Positions 1-6,250 are shown, counted from the first letter of the stretch. The stretch is 6,250 bases of DNA from Clostridia bacterium (GCA_017386965.1 JAFOGE010000133.1:1-6250), one strand, 5' to 3'. Translations and numbers: made by a program. Notes: generated from the letters alone by a model not told the origin.

Positions 1-1
1 C

Positions 2-9
2 TCACCTCC
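2..9 (-). promoter_or_regulatory. Ribosome binding site of the next minus-strand gene (outside window)
   Basis: Read on the minus strand this is GGAGGTGA, an exact match to the anti-Shine-Dalgarno end of 16S rRNA. It lies 22 bases after the spoVAF stop codon with no terminator-like hairpin in between. Its start codon must lie just beyond position 1. A second GGAGG (positions 20-24, minus) sits slightly upstream, with no well-spaced start codon of its own. The arrangement implies a gene co-transcribed with spoVAF; its identity cannot be seen here. Confidence 0.7.
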
Positions 10-31
10 GTTTTTTTGTCCTCCTGCCGCT

Positions 32-1495
32 TCAGCTCTTCTTTTTTCGCCTTTTCTCCATACCAATGAACCGATCCTTGCGCACGCGCACAAACAGAGA
101 AAGCAGGGCACGCCCGTTGAACGGAATCAGCGGATACAGATAGGAGCGGCGTCCGTTGACCGTTCGATTTGTGCAAAGCAGGAGAAGGATCAGGAAAAGT
201 CCTGCAAAGAATCCGGGGAGGTTGAAGCATTGGATCAGAATCAAAAGCAGGATTCGCAAAAGCTTAAAGGCATACCCCAGCTGGTAGCTTCGCTGCGAAA
301 AGTTTGCAATGGCGACAAAGGCCATGTACAGGATCACCTCCGGGATCAGCCAACCAATGCTCACGGCAAATTCCCCAAGGATCAGACCTCCTACGACCGA
401 GAGCGAATTGGAAAGCATGTTCGGCGTGTTCATGGAGGCCATTCGCAATCCGTCGATCATAAACTCCACCAGGAGCAGCTGCGCAAAGATCGGAACCTTT
501 CCGTACGCCTCCGGCAGAACAAAGGAAAGCCAAGGTGGGACCAGGGATGGATTCCGAACCAGAAGAAACCAGACCGGAACGAGGAAAAGCGTCGCCCAGA
601 ATACCAGATGGCGCACCAAACGGATATAGGTTCCCGTGAGCGGCGGAAAATAGAAGTCGTTCGTTTCCTGCAAAAAATCAAAGATCGTGCTTGGAAGGAT
701 CATCGCCTCGGGAGAGTTGTCGCAAAGGATCAAGACACTCCCCTCCAGGATCTGTGCCGCCGCTACGTCGGGACGCTCCGTGTAGCGGATCTTTGGGAAG
801 GGATTGTACCAGCGGGAGGGAATGAGCAGCTCCGCCAGGGATTCGTGCCCCATGGAGAGCGAATGCGTCTGTGCCGAGCGCAAAAGCTTTGTCAAGCGTT
901 CCACGTATTCCCCATCCGCTCTGCCCGAAAGGAAGCAAAGTGCCACGTCGGTGCGGCTTTCGCTTCCCACCGTCACGTGTCTTACCGTCAAGGCAGGGTC
1001 GCGGATTCTGCGGCGTACCATCGCCGTATTGAAGATCAGCGTTTCCACAAAGCCGTCGCGCGCACCCATCATCACCCGATCGCTCTCCGGTTCCCCCACG
1101 GAGCGCGCGGGATAGGTGCGCGAATCCACGATCAGGGCGCTTTCCCCAAAGCATTCCCCCAACAGAAGTGCAGCCCCCGAAAGAACCGATTGGATCATCA
1201 GATCGCAATTTTCCGTTACCTCCGCCTCCACGTGCGGCATGTGATGCTGGGAAAAGTAAAGCGCCGCATCGTGTCCCGTCGGAATCTCACTCGGGCAAAG
1301 CCCCTGAAGGGAGAGCAGGTAGATCATCAGCTTGTTCATGGAGGCTCCCTCTACAAAGCCGTCCACATAGTAAAAAACGGCACGGTGCCGTCCGATATAC
1401 ATCTCCTTCTTGATCAGATCAAAGTTCTCCTGCACCCGCAGGCAGGCATCCATCTTTTTGACGTTTTCCGCAAAGCTTCCGCAAAGCTCCAACAC
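32..1495 (-). CDS. spoVAF: SpoVAF-type spore germination membrane protein (GerA family)
   Basis: This 487-residue protein belongs to the GerA/SpoVAF family of forespore inner-membrane proteins, and its length is normal for the family. Residues 1-290 form the soluble N-terminal part, with family motifs: YYVDGF (42-47), VDSRTYP (123-129), ARDGFVETLIFNTAMVRRRI (145-164), YNPFPKIRYTERPDV (230-244) and the LEGSVLILCDNSP stretch (250-262). The C-terminal third carries about five hydrophobic segments (roughly 295-313, 336-350, 362-381, 383-399, 412-441) and ends in a lysine/arginine-rich tail. These motifs match SpoVAF more closely than classical GerAA from memory of the B. subtilis proteins. In B. 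subtilis SpoVAF works with FigP as an ion channel that amplifies the germination signal. The chosen start is GTG, preceded at 5 bases by GGGGGT. An ATG 14 codons later lacks a ribosome binding site and would lose family sequence. Unlike B. subtilis, no spoVA genes lie upstream; the gene is first after a divergent promoter region. Confidence 0.93.
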   Translation of the reverse strand: MLELCGSFAENVKKMDACLRVQENFDLIKKEMYIGRHRAVFYYVDGFVEGASMNKLMIYLLSLQGLCPSEIPTGHDAALYFSQHHMPHVEAEVTENCDLMIQSVLSGAALLLGECFGESALIVDSRTYPARSVGEPESDRVMMGARDGFVETLIFNTAMVRRRIRDPALTVRHVTVGSESRTDVALCFLSGRADGEYVERLTKLLRSAQTHSLSMGHESLAELLIPSRWYNPFPKIRYTERPDVAAAQILEGSVLILCDNSPEAMILPSTIFDFLQETNDFYFPPLTGTYIRLVRHLVFWATLFLVPVWFLLVRNPSLVPPWLSFVLPEAYGKVPIFAQLLLVEFMIDGLRMASMNTPNMLSNSLSVVGGLILGEFAVSIGWLIPEVILYMAFVAIANFSQRSYQLGYAFKLLRILLLILIQCFNLPGFFAGLFLILLLLCTNRTVNGRRSYLYPLIPFNGRALLSLFVRVRKDRFIGMEKRRKKKS

Positions 1496-1516
1496 ACATC
1501 ACCCCCGTTTTGCAGT

Positions 1517-1547
1517 TAGTATATCCGCCTCCCGCTTTTTCTATACA
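1517..1547 (-). promoter_or_regulatory. Candidate sigma-G (forespore) promoter for spoVAF
   Basis: On the minus strand a -35-like TGTATA (1547-1542) is followed after 18 bases by a -10-like TATACTA (1523-1517). The sigma-G consensus is close to TGMATA, 17-18 bases, CATACTA, so there is one mismatch in each box. The -10 box ends 21 bases before the GTG start, giving a short leader of about 15 bases that still includes the GGGGGT ribosome binding site. The position in front of a forespore germination gene supports the call; sigma-F recognition is also possible because the two consensus sequences overlap. Confidence 0.55.
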
Positions 1548-1640
1548 AAAGATGGATGCAGGTTCATTTTTTCTCTCACCTGTGCATAGGATAGGATAGC
1601 AAGAAAAAGAAGGCAGAGAATGCCTGCCAAAGAAAAAAGC

Positions 1641-1645
1641 GGAGG
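1641..1645 (+). promoter_or_regulatory. Ribosome binding site of the S1-domain gene
   Basis: GGAGG stands 9 bases before the ATG at 1655 and fixes that start. A nearer ATG at 1647 is only one base from the GGAGG and is out of frame. The leader upstream (about 1548-1640) holds a short ATAGGATAGGATAG tandem repeat (1586-1599) and a 5-bp hairpin (1611-1625). I see no convincing sigma-A promoter in it; the best pairing, TTCATT (1563-1568) with TAGGAT (1587-1592), is weak. Confidence 0.75.
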
Positions 1646-1654
1646 TATGAAAAT

Positions 1655-2626
1655 ATGAAGAAGCTCTATCTACCCGAAGGAGGTCTGATCCGAAAGGAGG
1701 AGAATCGCGAAGCCCTTTCCTCGCTTTCCGCCCTGGAACGCGCCATGGGAAGCGGAAGAATCCTGGAGGGAACGGTTACCCTTTGCGACAGTGATCTGCG
1801 CCTGCACCTGGACCTTCCCTGTGCTGAGGGGATCATCGAGGCCGACGAGGTCCTCTACTGCCGCGCAGGTGAGGATCGGAAGGACATCGCCGTGATCTCG
1901 CGCGTTGGAAAGCCAACCGCCTTTTGCGTCCTTGGCATCGAGCATCGGGCAGGACGCCCGATTGCCCTGCTCTCCCGCAAGCGCGTGCAGGAAAAATGCA
2001 TGAGGGACTATCTCTTGACCCTATCCCCCGGGGACATCCTGGAGGCAAGGGTGACGCACCTGGAGCCCTTCGGCGCTTTTTTGGATATTGGCTGCGGCGT
2101 TTCCTCGCTCCTCTCCGTGGATTGCATTTCGGTTTCCCGCATCTCCCACCCAAGGGATCGTCTGCGCGTTGGAATGACACTCCCTGTGGTAGTCAAGAGC
2201 ATTGACCGTGCAACGGGCAGAATCTACGTCACCCTGCGGGAGCTACTCGGAACCTGGCAGGAAAATGCCGACCGCTTTTCCCCCGGCCAAACCGTTTCCG
2301 GCGTGATCCGAAGCGTGGAAAGCTACGGCGTTTTCGTAGAGCTTGCTCCAAATCTCGCAGGGCTTGCCGAGCTTCGCCCCGAGAATGCCGCAGATCTGCG
2401 CGACGCGATCGGAAAGCGGGTCGCCGTTTACATCAAGAGCATTCTTCCGGAGCGCATGAAGATCAAGCTCGTCCTGATCGACATCGGATCCTCCGCGCCC
2501 GACAGCGAGCCGACGAAGCTGAGCTACTATGTCGATCTGGAAACGACGAACCACATCAGCCACTGGATCTACTCGCCGCCGTATGCAAAGAAGACGGTGG
2601 AAACCCTTTTTGATCCCTGCGATTGA
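1655..2626 (+). CDS. Multi-S1-domain RNA-binding protein (ribosomal protein S1-like)
   Basis: This cytoplasmic protein of 323 residues is built from S1-type OB folds, which bind single-stranded RNA. The clearest domain spans about 124-196 and has the canonical pattern PGDILEARVTHLEPFGAFLD, then a basic HPRDRLRVGM stretch and an ITGR-like turn (RATGRI) before the last strand. A second S1 domain spans about 208-276 (GQTVSGVIRSVESYGVFVEL). Residues about 34-110 look like a third, degenerate S1 domain without the usual glycine/aromatic core. After residue 280 comes a tail of about 40 residues with aromatic and histidine content (YYVDLETTNHISHWIYSPP) that is not part of a standard S1 fold. It is shorter than E. 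coli S1 (six domains), so calling it the true ribosomal S1 would be unsafe; it could be an S1-like translation or RNA-turnover factor. It is a single-gene unit, divergent from spoVAF and closed by its own terminator. Confidence 0.85.
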   Translation: MKKLYLPEGGLIRKEENREALSSLSALERAMGSGRILEGTVTLCDSDLRLHLDLPCAEGIIEADEVLYCRAGEDRKDIAVISRVGKPTAFCVLGIEHRAGRPIALLSRKRVQEKCMRDYLLTLSPGDILEARVTHLEPFGAFLDIGCGVSSLLSVDCISVSRISHPRDRLRVGMTLPVVVKSIDRATGRIYVTLRELLGTWQENADRFSPGQTVSGVIRSVESYGVFVELAPNLAGLAELRPENAADLRDAIGKRVAVYIKSILPERMKIKLVLIDIGSSAPDSEPTKLSYYVDLETTNHISHWIYSPPYAKKTVETLFDPCD

Positions 2627-2634
2627 GCAAAACA

Positions 2635-2679
2635 GGAGTGCCGCCAATGCATGATGCATTGGCGGCACTCCGCTTTTTT
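2635..2679 (+). terminator. Strong intrinsic terminator between convergent genes
   Basis: A perfect 16-bp GC-rich stem (2635-2650 with 2656-2671) encloses the 5-base loop ATGAT and is followed by GC and six T residues (2674-2679). It begins 8 bases after the stop codon of the S1-domain gene. Read on the minus strand the same hairpin is followed by TGTTTTGC, so it may also stop transcription from the desulfurase, whose stop codon is only 13 bases from the hairpin arm. Confidence 0.93.
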
Positions 2680-2684
2680 GGTGG

Positions 2685-3854
2685 TCAGTGATGGATCTTT
2701 ACCAACCGTTCGATTGCCTTCCCCATGGAAGCGGCTAAAAGCGCGACCTCCTCCAAGGTGTTCAAATGACTGAAGCTGATGCGAATGGAGGATTCGATCT
2801 CCTCTCGGGTAAGCCCAAAGGCCGTCAGTGCGGCGCTTGGCGTCTGTGCGTGCGAGGAGCAGGCCGATCCACTGGAGATACAGATCCCGCTCTTGGAAAG
2901 CTCGTGAAGCATGGTTTCGCTCCGAATATCGGGGAGCGTAACGTTCAGAATATGCGGCGCTCTTTCGCCTGCCGGACGGTTGATGCGCACCGGAAGCGCG
3001 GAAAGCATCTTCTCGGCTTCCTCCCGAAGCATCCGCATCCGTTCTATGCGCGCCCCAAGCTCCGCAAAGCCTTCCTTGGCGGCCGCAGCAAACGCAGAAA
3101 TGCCCAGGACGTTCTCCGTTCCCGAGCGGAAGCCGCTCTCCTGTCCTCCGCCCAGAAGGACCGGGATCAGGTCGCGGCGGCGTAGGGCATCCGCGGATAC
3201 GGCAAGCGCTCCAACGCCCTTGGGTGCGTGGATCTTATGTCCGCTGACCGTGATCAGATCGGCAGAGAGTGCCTTGGGGATCAACCTGCACTTCAAATAC
3301 CCCTGCACCGCATCGGTGTGCGTCACGATGTCCGGATTCTTTGCTTTTGCCATAGAAAAGGCAGTCCCGATGTCGTAAAGCGCACCCGTTTCATTGTTTA
3401 CGGTCATCATCGAAACCAGAAACGTGCGGTCGTTGAGTGCCTTTTCGTAAAAATCCAGGTCGAGCACGCCTCCCCTTGTAGGAACGCGCACCACCTCAAA
3501 GCCCTCCTTCTCCAGAGCGTCGAGCGTCTTTCGGACCGCCGCATGCTCCGAGTCGGTCGTGATGATCCGTCCGCCTCGGCGCCGCGGCTTTGCATAGGCC
3601 GTTCCGCACAGGGCCAGCTGATCCGATTCCGTTCCCGAAGCCGTAAAGATCACCTGCCCGGGCGCAAGCGTCCCACGCAGTCCAAGCGTGGCGGCAAAAT
3701 CCCGACGTGCCTGCTCCAATACGGCATGGGCACGCGCTCCCTCGGGATGCAGGGAGGAGGGATTGCCGTAGCACTCCATCGCCTCGCGGATCGCCTGCTT
3801 CGCAGCCTCGCAAAGTGGCGTGGTGGCACTGTTATCCAAATAAACCGTGTTCAT
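2685..3854 (-). CDS. Cysteine desulfurase, NifS/IscS type
   Basis: This PLP enzyme converts cysteine to alanine and passes the sulfur as a persulfide to acceptors for Fe-S clusters or tRNA thiolation. Counting from the ATG at 3854 (389 residues), the family hallmarks are all present: N-terminal YLDNSATTP, ASGTESD, the cofactor-stacking histidine in SEH (His104), NNETG, the cofactor aspartate in HTDAVQ (Asp181), the PLP lysine in SGHKIHAPKG (Lys207), RSGTENV, and the catalytic cysteine in SSGSACSSH (Cys332). The length is normal for the family. The start is uncertain. ATG 3854 fits the family N-terminus but has no Shine-Dalgarno. An in-frame TTG at 3887 would add 11 residues and has AAGGAG 10 bases upstream, but those residues are encoded inside an inverted repeat. 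No iscU, iscR or thiI is adjacent in this window, so the specific sulfur acceptor and an exact symbol cannot be assigned. It follows the lipoprotein gene on the same strand. Confidence 0.93.
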   Translation of the reverse strand: MNTVYLDNSATTPLCEAAKQAIREAMECYGNPSSLHPEGARAHAVLEQARRDFAATLGLRGTLAPGQVIFTASGTESDQLALCGTAYAKPRRRGGRIITTDSEHAAVRKTLDALEKEGFEVVRVPTRGGVLDLDFYEKALNDRTFLVSMMTVNNETGALYDIGTAFSMAKAKNPDIVTHTDAVQGYLKCRLIPKALSADLITVSGHKIHAPKGVGALAVSADALRRRDLIPVLLGGGQESGFRSGTENVLGISAFAAAAKEGFAELGARIERMRMLREEAEKMLSALPVRINRPAGERAPHILNVTLPDIRSETMLHELSKSGICISSGSACSSHAQTPSAALTAFGLTREEIESSIRISFSHLNTLEEVALLAASMGKAIERLVKIHH

Positions 3855-3869
3855 GATACTGTGAAACAG

Positions 3870-3896
3870 GGGGAATCTTTTGATCAAAGATTCCCC
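3870..3896 (-). repeat. Perfect 11-bp hairpin over the desulfurase translation start region
   Basis: The arms GGGGAATCTTT and AAAGATTCCCC (11 bp, no mismatch) flank a 5-base loop. It lies between the lipoprotein stop (3911) and the desulfurase ATG (3854). On the minus strand it is followed by CTGTTTCAC, which is too poor in U for a confident terminator. Only 15 bases separate it from the ATG, leaving no room for a new promoter, so a desulfurase transcript must contain it. Its upstream arm overlaps the G-rich part of the AAGGAGAGGGG ribosome binding sequence and the alternative TTG start. It could be an attenuator, an RNA processing or stability element, or a translational control hairpin. Confidence 0.75.
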
Positions 3897-3910
3897 TCTC
3901 CTTTTCTGAA

Positions 3911-4996
3911 TTATCGGAAGGCAAACGCCTTTATGATGTTGTCCACCTCATCCAGGTGTGCATCGTAATTCTCAGGCGTTGCCGTGTAGGTCAGACTGTA
4001 GATCATGCTGCCGTAGGCGGCGATCACCTGCTTGTACTGGTAGACCGTTTGGCCTACGCGGTAGGTATAAACGTACACCGTTGCCTGACGTCCGCCAAGG
4101 TCGATCTTCTCGTCCTGCGAAAGAATCCGGAAGTCGTCGCCGGCCGTGTTCGTCATTCCCTTCGCGCAAAGCTCAAAGTACTCCGCAACGCTCATTTCTG
4201 CCTCATCGGGAAGATAAGGCACCACGCTGACGCTGGAGCGATCCGCGGGATCATAGGCGGCGTAGACCGTCTGATTGCGGTCGATCACCCAATCCTCCGG
4301 GACGTACAAGCGGTACTTGACATCCTTTCCGGATGCGATCTTCATTCCATTCAATCCCGGTGCCTCATCGTCCAAGCCCTTTACGTAATCGAAGGGCTCG
4401 TAGGGCGTGTCCGAAAGCACGAAGCAGGAAACGATCCTCTCCATATCCGGCACCAGCCGCTCGTAAAGCGTTGCATCGGCGGTCAGCGTCAGCACGTAGA
4501 AGGCCTCGTCGGTCTTCTCGCCGATCACCTGCAGGAAGCGAAGATCGGTGCCTCCGATCTTTGCCCCGTAGGAGTACTGCATGGCGTTCAGCTTATGCAG
4601 AGTCACGCTCTTGCTCTCCTCCTCGAAAAGCTCCACCTCGCCGCCAAAGGCATATTCCTTCAAGGGCGCGAGGCAATATTCCCTCCAATAGATCTCGATG
4701 TGGGAGGCATCCGGCTCCTTTGCAAAAAGCGCCTTCATCTCTTCCGTGATCGCATATTTCTGCGCGCTGACCGTGGACTGCGTTGCCAGATTGTAGTAGG
4801 CACCGGAAACACCGTAATCCGTGTTGACATTCCAAACGGTGGGGACGTAGAGCCGATAGTCCGCGCCCGCGCAGGTAGCGATCTGCATTCCCTCCGGAAC
4901 CGAAGGATCGGTTTCAGGCCCCTTGAAGCAGGAGACAAGCGTCAGCAGCATCGCAAGGCAAAGCAGGATCCAAGATCCCTTTTTGATTTGTTTCAT
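3911..4996 (-). CDS. Putative lipoprotein with two tandem repeated domains
   Basis: I do not recognise this 361-residue protein as a named family. The N-terminus is a lipoprotein signal: basic MKQIKKG, a hydrophobic core, and lipobox LVSC with Cys23 as the expected lipidated residue, so the mature protein should be anchored on the outer face of the cytoplasmic membrane. The rest is an internal duplication. Residues about 36-195 and 217-361 each open with the same signature: GMQIATCAGADYRLYVPTVW (36-55) against GMKIASGKDVKYRLYVPEDW (217-236). Each ends with a strand-rich stretch (FYVLTLTADATLYERLVPDM, then YSLTYTATPENYDAHLDEVD) and a short final helix and strand. This alpha/beta pattern resembles PsbP/DcrB-like lipoprotein domains, an inference from sequence style only. 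The ATG start has a GGAAGGA ribosome binding sequence upstream. It lies 87 bases after the YnbB-family gene and before the desulfurase. No catalytic motif is visible. Confidence 0.85.
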   Translation of the reverse strand: MKQIKKGSWILLCLAMLLTLVSCFKGPETDPSVPEGMQIATCAGADYRLYVPTVWNVNTDYGVSGAYYNLATQSTVSAQKYAITEEMKALFAKEPDASHIEIYWREYCLAPLKEYAFGGEVELFEEESKSVTLHKLNAMQYSYGAKIGGTDLRFLQVIGEKTDEAFYVLTLTADATLYERLVPDMERIVSCFVLSDTPYEPFDYVKGLDDEAPGLNGMKIASGKDVKYRLYVPEDWVIDRNQTVYAAYDPADRSSVSVVPYLPDEAEMSVAEYFELCAKGMTNTAGDDFRILSQDEKIDLGGRQATVYVYTYRVGQTVYQYKQVIAAYGSMIYSLTYTATPENYDAHLDEVDNIIKAFAFR

Positions 4997-5029
4997 TCCA
5001 GATTCTGTCCTTCCTATGTTATCCCTTTG

Positions 5030-5038
5030 ATTCTATCA
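5030..5038 (-). promoter_or_regulatory. Weak candidate extended -10 promoter before the lipoprotein gene
   Basis: On the minus strand TGATAGAAT (5038-5030) fits the extended -10 pattern TGnTATAAT with one mismatch, 33 bases before the lipoprotein ATG. No good -35 box lies 16-18 bases upstream; a TTGAAG occurs at a 20-base spacing. The 87-base gap contains no terminator-like hairpin, so read-through from the upstream gene is equally possible. Confidence 0.25.
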
Positions 5039-5083
5039 CATTCTTGCATCAACATCTTCAACAATCTGTGAACTTTTCCCGAT

Positions 5084-6250
5084 TCAGGCATCCAGCATAG
5101 ACTGGGCAGCGGTCAGAATACCGATTCTTCCGCTCTCATAGGTCAGTCCCCCCTGGAAGAAGGCCGTATAAGGCTCGCGCAGAGGGCCGTCCGCCGAAAG
5201 CTCAATGGAGCTTCCCTGCGTAAATGCGCCGGCTGCCATAATGACGGGATCTCCGTACCCCGGCATATCCCACGGCTCGGGCGTGACAAAGGCATCCACC
5301 GGCGAACCCTTTTGGATGCCGCGGCAGAAGGCACAGAGTGCCTTCTCACTTCCCGTAATAACCGACTGAATGATATCGTGACGTACCGTATCCCAGGAGG
5401 GCTCTACAGCATATCCCATCTTCTCAAAGATGTAGGCCGCAAGATGTGCGGTCTTGAGTGCTTGCGCCGTGGTATGTGGTGCAAAGAACAGACCTTTATA
5501 CATGGACTTGTTTTGTCCCAGGGTAGCGCCTGCCTCGGCGCCGACACCTACCGAGGTCAGTCGGTAGCTTGCCAGCTCCACCGCGCGCTTTGTGCCTGCG
5601 AGATACCCTCCCGTTTCGGCAATTCCGCCTCCCGGATTCTTGATCAAGGATCCGATCACCAGATCCGCGCCTACGGACGGAGGCTCAACCGTTTCGACGA
5701 ATTCGCCGTAGCAGTTGTCCACGACCGCATAGACCTCGGGGCGGATCGACTTGACAAAGCGAATTGCCTCTCCGATCTCGGCCACACTCAGCGTCTTGCG
5801 GTTCAAATATCCCTTGGACCGTTGAATGAAGACCATCTTCACTCGATTGCCGAGCTGCTCCAACGTGCTTCGGATCGCATCAAAGTCAAAATCTCCTTGG
5901 GCGGTAAGATCGGTCTGGGCATAGTCCACGCCAAAATCACGCAGAGAGCCATCCCCCGGGTTCCCGGAAATACCGATGACCTCCTCAAGCGTATCGTAGG
6001 GCTTTCCGGCGATGGAGTACATCACGTCACCCGGACGGAGGATTCCAAAGAGCCCGATGGAGAGCGCGTGCGTGCCGCTGACGATGTTGTGACGGACGAG
6101 CGCAGCCTCTGCCCCCATCACCTCTGCCCAAATGGCATCCAGCGTATCTCTGCCGCGGTCATCGTAGCCGTAACCGTCAGTGGGAGCAAAATGCGCCGCC
6201 GAAACGCGCGCCTCTCGGAAGGCATCCATGACGCGGGCGGTTCCCCGCTC
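5084..6250 (-). CDS. YnbB-family PLP-dependent protein ('aluminium resistance'/methionine gamma-lyase family), 5' partial
   Basis: This is a fold-type I PLP protein of the family annotated as aluminium resistance protein or methionine gamma-lyase family protein (B. subtilis YnbB; Pfam Met_gamma_lyase). Its substrate is not firmly established in most organisms. The reading frame is open to the window edge: the seven codons before the internal ATG at 6229 read ERGTARV, in keeping with the family's N-terminal region, so the true start lies beyond 6250. Counting from that internal Met, visible motifs are HFAPTDGYGYDDRGRDTLD (13-31), the cofactor phosphate-binding SGTHAL (51-56), the cofactor aspartate in VDNCYGEFVE (Asp171), and the PLP lysine in GSLIKNPGGG (Lys197). 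The C-terminus has FQGGLTYESGRIGIL (358-372). The family is usually a little over 400 residues, so probably only about 20-40 residues are missing. The stop is TGA at 5086-5084, followed 87 bases later by the lipoprotein gene. Confidence 0.92.
   Translation of the reverse strand, partial: ERGTARVMDAFREARVSAAHFAPTDGYGYDDRGRDTLDAIWAEVMGAEAALVRHNIVSGTHALSIGLFGILRPGDVMYSIAGKPYDTLEEVIGISGNPGDGSLRDFGVDYAQTDLTAQGDFDFDAIRSTLEQLGNRVKMVFIQRSKGYLNRKTLSVAEIGEAIRFVKSIRPEVYAVVDNCYGEFVETVEPPSVGADLVIGSLIKNPGGGIAETGGYLAGTKRAVELASYRLTSVGVGAEAGATLGQNKSMYKGLFFAPHTTAQALKTAHLAAYIFEKMGYAVEPSWDTVRHDIIQSVITGSEKALCAFCRGIQKGSPVDAFVTPEPWDMPGYGDPVIMAAGAFTQGSSIELSADGPLREPYTAFFQGGLTYESGRIGILTAAQSMLDA

Noticed and set aside
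230..1519. A 429-codon plus-strand open frame antisense to spoVAF
   Set aside because: Its translation is rich in Arg, His, Gln and Lys with no recognisable domain, while the opposite strand carries an unmistakable SpoVAF with its own ribosome binding site. It is a GC-driven shadow frame.
1586..1599. ATAGGATAGGATAG tandem repeat, considered as a regulator binding site or a sigma-A -10 region
   Set aside because: It is too short to be meaningful alone, and no good -35 box is correctly spaced.
1611..1625. Small hairpin AGGCA-GAGAA-TGCCT in the S1-gene leader, considered as a riboswitch or attenuator
   Set aside because: The stem is only 5 bp, with no U-run and no alternative pairing that I can see; such hairpins are common by chance.
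3870..3896. The hairpin as a plain intrinsic terminator of the lipoprotein gene
   Set aside because: No proper U-tract follows on the minus strand, and there is no room for a new promoter before the desulfurase ATG, so full termination would silence that gene.
3228..3968. A 246-codon plus-strand open frame antisense to the cysteine desulfurase
   Set aside because: The minus strand has every catalytic motif of a desulfurase; this frame has none and crosses the intergenic hairpin.
3956..5071. A 371-codon plus-strand open frame antisense to the lipoprotein gene
   Set aside because: It has low-complexity shadow-like composition and no domain, and the minus strand encodes a clear signal peptide, lipobox and duplicated domain.

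Overview
The window looks like chromosomal DNA from an endospore-forming, fairly GC-rich member of the Clostridia (Bacillota). The reasons are a clear spoVAF-type spore germination gene behind a candidate sigma-G (forespore) promoter, strong GGAGG-type ribosome binding sites, and a YnbB/'aluminium resistance' PLP protein typical of Firmicutes. I see no mobile element, CRISPR array, rRNA or tRNA, and no stretch over 300 bases lacks a gene.

Layout, left to right. The minus-strand spoVAF homologue (32-1495) is followed at the window edge by a perfect ribosome binding site for a further minus-strand gene, so it is probably the first gene of a small forespore operon. A 159-base divergent intergenic region (1496-1654) holds the candidate sigma-G promoter facing spoVAF and the leader of a plus-strand gene. 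That gene (1655-2626) encodes a 323-residue multi-S1-domain RNA-binding protein and ends at a strong intrinsic terminator (2635-2679). The terminator lies between it and a converging minus-strand block.

The converging block reads, in transcription order, a YnbB-family PLP enzyme (5' end beyond position 6250, stop at 5084), a two-domain lipoprotein (4996-3911) and a NifS/IscS-type cysteine desulfurase (3854 or 3887 to 2685). The gap between the first two is 87 bases, with a weak candidate promoter. Between the lipoprotein and the desulfurase lies a perfect 11-bp hairpin overlapping the only good Shine-Dalgarno sequence, which makes the desulfurase start ambiguous.

How the genes fit together: spoVAF belongs to spore germination; the S1-domain protein is probably an RNA- or ribosome-associated factor; the desulfurase supplies sulfur for Fe-S clusters and/or tRNA thiolation. 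The two PLP enzymes both belong to families linked to sulfur amino acids, but a shared pathway is only a suggestion. Nothing here forces the conclusion of a new system. The most useful leads are the hairpin at the desulfurase start, the internally duplicated lipoprotein, the stand-alone spoVAF operon with its unseen partner gene, and the conserved-looking tail on the S1 protein.
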